NCBI GenBank assembly: GCA_031769625.1
Contig: JAUIMM010000739.1
Span: 930,001 to 994,000, forward strand
Reading direction: 5' to 3'
Length of the DNA stretch: 64,000 nt
From: Taudactylus pleione
Taxonomy: Eukaryota > Chordata > Amphibia > Anura > Myobatrachidae
Below the pieces are notes generated by a model. The model saw only the letters and a list, made by a program, of their open reading frames with translations, was not told the DNA's origin and searched no databases. The position numbers and the translations under genes are program-made. This document shows positions 57,898-64,000 of the stretch, one piece after another (positions within the stretch are counted from its first letter, which is position 1; every line of letters begins with the position of its first letter).

Positions 57898-58497
57898 GGA
57901 CCTGATTCAGACCCGCTCCTAAGGGGTGATCGCTTGTTGTGAGCGATTTTCGCTTATCTGCGCATGCGTATAATTCGCAGTGCACGTGCACAAGCCATTC
58001 GTTGCGATCTGCTTTTGGTAGCTCGTAAGCCACTATCAGGTCGCTGCTTGGAGTGACAGATAGTGCTGTTTGTGGGTGGTAACATGGGAAGGTGCATGTG
58101 AACGGGTGAGTGGTGTTGCGAACGACAGTGTATCTGCCTGCCAAAACGGCGTTTAAAGGGCGTGCATAATTAGCAAAGTAGCATCATTGTACACGTCACC
58201 TGCATGTATTTTAGCCCGCACTTGTCGCAGTGCTTGCGGAAGTTTAAGGCAACCCCAAGGGCTGCGAGTAGCTCCGAAGACTCACGATGGTCCCGATTAA
58301 TCATACATTTCCCGGAGATGACGTGTGTTGCGAGTGGCAAGGGGGCGTCTACAGACACTTGCGAGCGCACTTTGCCGTACCTCGCTAACATTCAGTGGGC
58401 GTCCTTACGCGACGCAGTGCGAGCGCTTAATTTACATATCCGGCCCCTTTCTGCAAGCGAGCGATCGCATCTTTGCAAGCGGGTCTGAATCAGGCCC
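57898..58497. mobile_element. GGRCCTGATTCAG-end MITE in integrase, AAT duplication
   Basis: Ends GGACCTGATTCAGACCCGCT and the complement of GGGCCTGATTCAGACCCGCT are flanked by AAT at 57895-57897 and 58498-58500. It is 600 bp. The interior differs from the other family members: it lacks the TGACATCA palindrome and has CGATCGC/GAGCGATT-type motifs instead, so it is a separate subfamily sharing only termini. Confidence 0.88.
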
Positions 58498-58500
58498 AAT

Positions 58501-58775
58501 GTCCATAGGTAATCCATGATGTCGGTAAATATGTTGAATGAACAAAACAGATAATTCTTTGGAAGAAGGCAGTTTGGAGAGTGGAATGACATGAGCCAAT
58601 TTACTGAAATGGTCAACAGTCCAAATGACCGAGCAGCGAGAGGAAGAAGGAAGACCCACAATAAAATCCATCGCAATATGAGTCCAGCGTTTAGACGGGG
58701 TAGAGAGGGAAAGAAGGAGACCAGATGGAGCAGTACGAGGAGATTTATAGGTGCCAGAGGACAATGAAACAACAT
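58501..58775 (-). mobile_element. Ty3/gypsy integrase fragment, N-terminal part of core
   Basis: The minus strand encodes WTHIAMDFIVGLPSSS, VIWTVDHFSKLAHVIPLSKL and HIYRHHGLPMDI, the canonical first-Asp block and following strands of a gypsy-like integrase core, preceded by an SPRTAPSGLLLSLSTPSKRW linker. One residue of the VDRFSK-type block is lost. It lies directly downstream of protease-region codons, so reverse transcriptase and RNase H have been deleted. Confidence 0.85.
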
Positions 58776-59300
58776 GAATGTAACATTTTTGGAATGTAAA
58801 GCTCCAATAGACAGACGGATGGGAGGTGATCGAGAGTTGTCTACTCCTTTGGTAATGAGGTTACCATCCAGACCCACCACAGAGACCGGTTGAGATAAGG
58901 ACTCAGGGACCAACCCTAAAGAATTAAAATAGGAAGTGACCATGAAATTGTCTGCGGAACCACTGTCCAGGAAGGCAGAAATGTTTAATTCGTTATCACA
59001 AACTTGGTTAACTGAAGGAATAAGAACCAAATTACTGGGATAGACAGATGCAAGGCCCAGATGTAGCTCCCCCTGTACATCTAGACCTTGCCTGTTCCCA
59101 ACTTGACTGAGCACGCATGGGCAGTATGTCCCTTACCACCACAGCATAGACATAACCCAAGTGGTCGTCTTCTGTGCATCTCCTCGGAAGAAAGACGGAA
59201 AGCATCTAGCTGCATTGGCTCTTCTTGATCAGGAGTCAAACTGGAGATTGTGGAGAGATGGTAGGCAATTCTTCCTCCAGTCTACGCTCCCAAAGCCAAC
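58776..59300 (-). mobile_element. Ty3/gypsy gag end (zinc knuckle) and protease remnant
   Basis: On the minus strand a CCHC zinc knuckle (C-x2-C-x4-H-x4-C) lies at 59111-59152, as in gag nucleocapsids. About 140 bases further on comes an aspartic-protease active-site motif, LDSGSADNFM, at about 58941-58970, with following VVGLDGNLI strands. The order gag-protease-integrase matches Ty3/gypsy, minus the deleted RT/RNase H. No LTR was identified at either end. Confidence 0.82.
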
Positions 59301-59689
59301 GGTCAATACGAATGGCCAGATGCATTAATCCATCCAAATTTTCAGGAGCAGGGTACTGGACAACGATGTCTAAGATTGAAAATTAATCCCTGACAGGAGG
59401 TACTGGATACACCACGAGAATGATCTGCACACAGGGAACTGGAAGCCACGTAACAACGCTATATGCCGGCATTTGAGCAGGGATTCAGCAAAGGTAAAAA
59501 TGGAGAGAGCTCCAATCAGGAGCAGCCAGGTAGGAGGACCTCACGAAATAGCAGCCCAGCGTCCGTCTCCTAGCAACGGGTCTGAAAGGCCTGATCGGAG
59601 CACTGTTGTTAACAAGTCGCAGCGACGGCTTTCACAACTCCAAGAATATACTGGTAAGTTAATTGGCCAATGACAAACATTAACCTTAG
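59301..59689. other. Possible upstream gag remnant, unassigned
   Basis: Minus-strand codons upstream of the zinc knuckle are probably the rest of a gypsy gag (Gln/Asp-rich), but no motif is clear. The plus-strand 66-codon frame at 59473-59673 has no support. Confidence 0.35.
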
Positions 59690-59830
59690 TATGTATGTGT
59701 GTACATGAAACAGGGAACATGGATTGTAAGGTCCACTAGGGCAGGGACTGATGTGAGTGGCCAAATATTCTCTGTACAGTGCTGCAGAATATGTGTGAGC
59801 TATATAAATAATTAGTAATAAATAAATACA
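59690..59830 (+). mobile_element. LINE/SINE 3' tail
   Basis: GGATTGTAAGGTCCACTAGG, GCAGGGACTGATGTGAGTGG, then TGTACAGTGCTGCAGAATAT and a TATATAAATAATTAG tail form the standard 3' end of an abundant amphibian LINE/SINE group. It parallels the tails at 38321 and 46260-46510. Confidence 0.68.
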
Positions 59831-59901
59831 ACTGCCCTCGCTTAGGTAAGTCACAGGAAAGTGGAGTTGATCGGCTTGTTTTACCTACACCTAGCAGACA
59901 T

Positions 59902-60612
59902 CCCATCACTGCCCACAGGGGTAACAACACCACAGCCCCTTACTGACCACAGGAGGTGACATCACCACAACCCCTCACTGACCACAGGTGACATCATCAC
60001 AGCACTGACTGACCACAGGAGGTGACATAATCAAAGCCCCTCACTGACCACAGGGGGTGACATCATCACAGCCCCTCACTGACCACAGGGGGTAACATCA
60101 CCACAGCACTGACTGACCACAGGTGACATCACCACAGCCCCTCACTGACCACAGGGGGTAACATCACCACAGCACTGACTGACCACAGGAGGTGACATCA
60201 CCACAGCCCCTCACTGACCACAGGGGGTGACATCATCACAGCCCCTCACTGACCACAGGGGGTATCACAGCCCCTCACTGACCACAGGGGGTGACATCAC
60301 CACAGCCCCTCACTGACCACAGGGGGTGACATCACCACAGCACCCACTGACCACAGGTGGTGACATCATCAGAGCCCCTCACTGACCACAGGGGGTGATA
60401 TCACCACAGCCCCTCACTGACCACAGGGGGTGATATCTCCTTATCCCATGACTGCCACCAGGGGTTGATATCACCTCACCATTCACTGACCACAAGGGGG
60501 TGACATCACCACAGCCCCTCCCTCACTGTCCACCAGGGCGTGACATCACCATAGCCCCTCAGTGACTCCAGGGAGTGACGTCACATCACCACAGCCCCTC
60601 AGTGACCCTCAG
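59902..60612. repeat. 35-bp minisatellite array (about 20 units)
   Basis: The unit is CCTCACTGACCACAGGGGGT followed by GACATCACCACAGCC. Shortened forms (ACTGACTGACCACAGGTGACATCA) and degenerate units occur toward the right end. It abuts the GC-rich promoter-like region. Confidence 0.92.
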
Positions 60613-60639
60613 ACCTAGTACCACAAGGACGAATTGAGC

Positions 60640-60870
60640 GGGAGATAAGTGTCTCCAAAGATCAGGGACGGCGGCCATCCTCCCGGAGACCACCGCAGAA
60701 CAGGCGTCACTGTCAGGCTCCGGGATAATGGATCCTGGGAGCACGGGGGCTCCAGTATCCAACCAGCGCTCACACTTAGGTCTCGTGTCGTCATTCAGCG
60801 TCTCACACAGCCAATCCGTTGCGGCGGGGCGGGGCCTGGACTGGAGGCTGCTTCCTGTACCCTTCAGTGG
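60640..60870 (+). promoter_or_regulatory. Candidate TATA-less, GC-rich promoter
   Basis: The stretch is GC-rich with frequent CpG compared with its neighbours. It contains a CCAAT box (60811-60815), a double GC box GCGGCGGGGCGGGGCC (60821-60836), and CTTCCTGT, an ETS-like site, at about 60850. No TATA box is visible. The arrangement CCAAT, GC box, then a splice donor about 160 bp further fits a vertebrate housekeeping-type promoter. It is the only host-gene-like regulatory signal in the window. Confidence 0.45.
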
Positions 60871-60993
60871 CTGCTGTCGCTCAGGTGTCAGAGCTGCCAG
60901 TGTGATGGGGGAGTGACTGTCTGACCCCAGCACACACCTAGGCTGCCTGGCACTGAGTGGCATGAAGAGCTGGTGATCCTCCCTGCACTAGAG
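60860..60993 (+). other. Candidate first (non-coding) exon
   Basis: Downstream of the GC boxes the sequence runs to CACTAGAG followed by GTAAGAG, an excellent splice donor (exon end 60993). The ATGs inside (near 60904 and 60962) are followed within a few codons by stops, so this would be 5' untranslated sequence. The gene itself would lie to the right, beyond the 88-bp array. The start position is a guess from the promoter elements. Confidence 0.4.
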
Positions 60994-61886
60994 GTAAGAG
61001 AGGATCCAGGGGAGGTGGCTCTGCCCTATATACTGCTCACACTCACAGGATGGGAGGGAGGCTTCTAAACACATGTATGTGTAAACTCTCTATATATTAT
61101 ATATATATAATGTATAATTCTATGCCCATGTGATACATTGTACAGTATGATCCTGTCCCATCATAATGGGTGGATTTGTCACACCCTGGTATATTTCCAC
61201 CCCTTGTCCTGTGATAATGGGCGTGTAGCATGTGGCATTATTGTGGAACATGACATTTCAGCATATTTCTGACGAGCAGGAGAACGTGTAATGTGACATA
61301 ACGGTGACCTGTACGGTGACGGCAGGATGGCATCACGCTGACGTCTTGCAGGTAGCCAGGTGTCGGTGCTGCTGCTCGGTGGTGAAGAGTCAGCGCACAC
61401 TGCTGGGTGAGGTACTGCGGAGGTCGCTGCTGCGTGTCGCGTTAGGTATGTGTAGCTATGTGTTGACTTGTACACAATTAAAGGAGAAGCCTGTTCTGGG
61501 CCTGGCACTGCTACCAGATGCAAGTGGTGCCCATACATGTCGCTCACTATGTAGAATAGTAGTGAGGGGGATCACCCCAGTATTTGCAGTATGAAATGAC
61601 TAATAAACATTTAGTTCCTATATACCTGCTGTGTGCGCAGCTTTATAAGGCGATGTATAACGATTCGGGAATCTAGAATAACGTTGCAGCTTGGAGGATT
61701 ATTGCACAGCTACAGAGTGACTTCTACCAGTATGATCTGCAACACGTTCCCTAGTAATACTGCGTCTGATTCAGCATGGATCGCAATTGCAACCGCGCAT
61801 GCAGATCGGCCGGTGGTGCGTACTGCACATGCTAACACTGCGATCACGCACATAGCCATCGCAGAGTGAGTGACGGGACGTCGGCA
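60994..61886. other. Intron-like or intergenic segment
   Basis: About 890 bp with a TA-rich tract (61090-61115) and no supported coding sequence. Around 61759-61870 the sequence CTGATTCAGCATGGATCGCA, followed by CGCATGC and GCGATCACGC motifs, looks like one end of another palindromic MITE. The opposite end was not found, perhaps overwritten by the 88-bp array. Confidence 0.4.
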
Positions 61887-64000
61887 TTACAGATGTGAGA
61901 TAGCAGTAGTGGGCGTCTCTATGCTGGCTGAGCTGTGGCTGATGTTACAGATGTATACACAGGACTGTGAGGTATTACAGATGTGAGATAGCAGTAGTGG
62001 GTGTCTCTATGCTGGCTGAGCTGTGGCTGATGTTACAGATGTATACACAGGACTGTGAGGTATTACAGATGTGAGATAGCAGTAGTGGGCGTCTCTATGC
62101 TGGCTGAGCTGTGGCTGATGTTACAGATGTATACACAGGACTGTGAGGTATTACAGATGTGAGATAGCAGTAGTGGGTGTCTCTATACTGGCTGAGCTGT
62201 GGCTGATGTTACAGATGTATACACAGGACTGTGAGGTATTACAGATGTGAGATAGCAGTAGTGGGTGTCTCTATGCTGGCTGTGCTGTGGCTGATGTTAC
62301 AGATGTATACACAGGACTGGGAGGTATTACAGATGTGAGATAGCAGTAGTGGTGTCTCTATGCTGGCTGAGCTGTGGCTGATGTTACAGATGTATACACA
62401 GGACTGTGAGGTATTACAGATGTGAGATAGCAGTAGTGGGTGTCTCTATGCTGGCTGTGCTGTGACTGATGTTACAGATGTATACACAGGACTGTGAGGT
62501 ATTACAGATATGAGATAGCAGTAGTGGGCGTCTCTATGCTGGCTGAGCTGTGGCTGATGTTACAGATGTATACACAGGACTGTGAGGTATTACAGATGTG
62601 AGATAGCAGTAGTGGGTGTCTCTATGCTGGCTGTGCTGTGGCTGATGTTACAGATGTATACACAGGACTGTGAGGTATTACAGATGTGAGATAGCAGTAG
62701 TGGGTGTCTATGCTGGCTGTGCTGTGGCTGATGTTACAGATGTATACACAGGACTGTGAGGTATTACAGACGTGAGATAGCAGTAGTGGGTGTCTCTATG
62801 CTGGCTGTGCTGTGGCTGATGTTACAGACATATACACAGGACTGTGAGGTATTACAGATGTGAGATAGCAGTAGTGGGTGTCTCTATGCTGGCTGAGCTG
62901 TGGCTGATGTTACAGATGTATACACAGGACTGTGAGGTATTACAGATATGAGATAGCAGTAGTGGGTGTCTCTATGCTGGCTGTGCTGTGGCTGATGTTA
63001 CAGATGTATACACAGGACTGTGAGGTATTACAGATGTGAGATAGCAGTAGTGGGTGTCTCTATGCTGGCTGAGCTGTGACTGATGTTACAGATGTATACA
63101 CAGGACTGTGAGGTATTACAGATGTGAGAGAGCAGTAGCGGGTGTCTCTATGCTGGCTGAGCTGTGGCTGATGTTACAGATGTATACACAGGACTGGGAG
63201 GTATTACAGATGTGAGATAGCAGTAGTGGTGTCTCTATACTGGCTGAGCTGTGGCTGATGTTACAGATGTATACACAGGACTGTGAGGTATTACAGATGT
63301 GAGATAGCAGTAGTGGGTGTCTCTATGCTGGCTGTGCTGTGGCTGATGTTACAGATGTATACACAGGACTGTGATGTATTACAGATGTGAGATAGCAGTA
63401 GTGGGTGTCTCTATGCTGGCTGAGCTGTGGCTGATGTTACAGATGTATACACAGGACTGTGAGGTATTACAGATATGAGATAGCAGTAGTGGGTGTCTCT
63501 ATGCTGGCTGTGCTGTGGCTGATGTTACAGATGTATACACAGGACTGTGAGGTATTACAGATGTGAGATAGCAGTAGTGGGTGTCTCTATGCTGGCTGAG
63601 CTGTGACTGATGTTACAGATGTATACACAGGACTGTGAGGTATTACAGATGTGAGAGAGCAGTAGCGGGTGTCTCTATGCTGGCTGAGCTGTGGCTGATG
63701 TTACAGATGTATACACAGGACTGGGAGGTATTACAGATGTGAGATAGCAGTAGTGGTGTCTCTATACTGGCTGAGCTGTGGCTGATGTTACAGATGTATA
63801 CACAGGACTGTGAGGTATTACAGATGTGAGATAGCAGTAGTGGGTGTCTCTATGCTGGCTGTGCTGTGGCTGGTGTTACAGATATATACGCAGGACTGTG
63901 AGGTATTACAGATGTGAGATAGCTGTAGTGGGTGTCTCTATGCTGGCTGTGCTGTGGCTGATGTTACAGATATATACACAGTACTGTGAGGTATTACAGT
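61887..64000. repeat. 88-bp minisatellite array (about 24 units), running off the window
   Basis: The unit starts ACAGATGTGAGATAGCAGTA and continues GTGGGTGTCTCTATGCTGGC, then TGAGCTGTGGCTGATGTTAC. Two alternating forms (GGCTGAGCTG, GGCTGTGCTG) and shared private variants (GAGAGAGCAGTAGCGG at about 63127 and 63654, about six units apart) show higher-order structure. Confidence 0.95.

Noticed and set aside
1..64000. tRNA, rRNA or other structural RNA genes
   Set aside because: No cloverleaf with internal A/B boxes and no rRNA segment was recognised on reading both strands, though a tRNA-derived SINE head could be missed without a profile search.

Overview
This window is eukaryotic, almost certainly vertebrate, and most like a repeat-rich amphibian (anuran) genome. 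The evidence is the combination of Tx1/L1-type, Ty3/gypsy-type and L2/CR1-like retroelement relics, several hAT elements with 8-bp target duplications, a dense set of palindromic Harbinger-like MITEs, and LINE/SINE 3' tails of the 'CAGYGCTGCAGAA...TATAAATAAA' type common in frogs. No bacterial or viral gene organisation is present, and no complete protein-coding gene is visible. The organism call is an inference from repeat style.

Tandem repeats dominate: about 40 kb of the 64 kb lies in at least eleven unrelated arrays. From left to right: a 33-bp minisatellite (1-11561, about 350 units, continuing beyond the left edge); a 24-bp array (14817-15569); a 41-bp array of about 22.7 kb (15605-38320) with kilobase-scale higher-order duplications; a 66-bp array (40359-41308); two small 37-bp arrays (47041-47392); a 31-bp array (51625-51937); a second, unrelated 24-bp array split by a hAT insertion (53810-54577); a 46/55-bp array (56405-57040); a 35-bp array (59902-60612); and an 88-bp array running off the right edge (61887-64000). 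The very long open frames at 1-11561, 14592-15668 and 40225-41573 are by-products of repeat periods divisible by three, not genes.

Between the arrays the DNA is a palimpsest of nested transposons. At 11966-13690 a Tx1/L1-like reverse transcriptase relic is split by a hAT element, a MITE and a 37-bp minimal MITE. At 41365-47038 two similar LTRs flank an internal region with a primer-binding-site-like motif, a nested solo LTR of another family, and a frame-broken long coiled-coil coding region instead of recognisable pol; this is the most unusual object here. At 57041-59300 (minus strand) lies a deleted Ty3/gypsy element (zinc knuckle, protease, integrase) whose integrase is split by two MITEs about 23 bp apart. 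Six elements with GGGCCTGATTCAG-like ends share exact 3-bp target duplications; the five complete long copies measure about 520-600 bp, and most long copies are built as chains of short palindromes.

The only plausible host-gene signal is at 60640-60993: a GC-rich stretch with a CCAAT box, GC boxes and a candidate first exon ending in a consensus splice donor (plus strand). Two much weaker candidate exons are noted at 11734-11800 and 54580-54786. The clustering of many GC-rich minisatellites suggests a subtelomeric or otherwise recombinogenic location, which is inference only.
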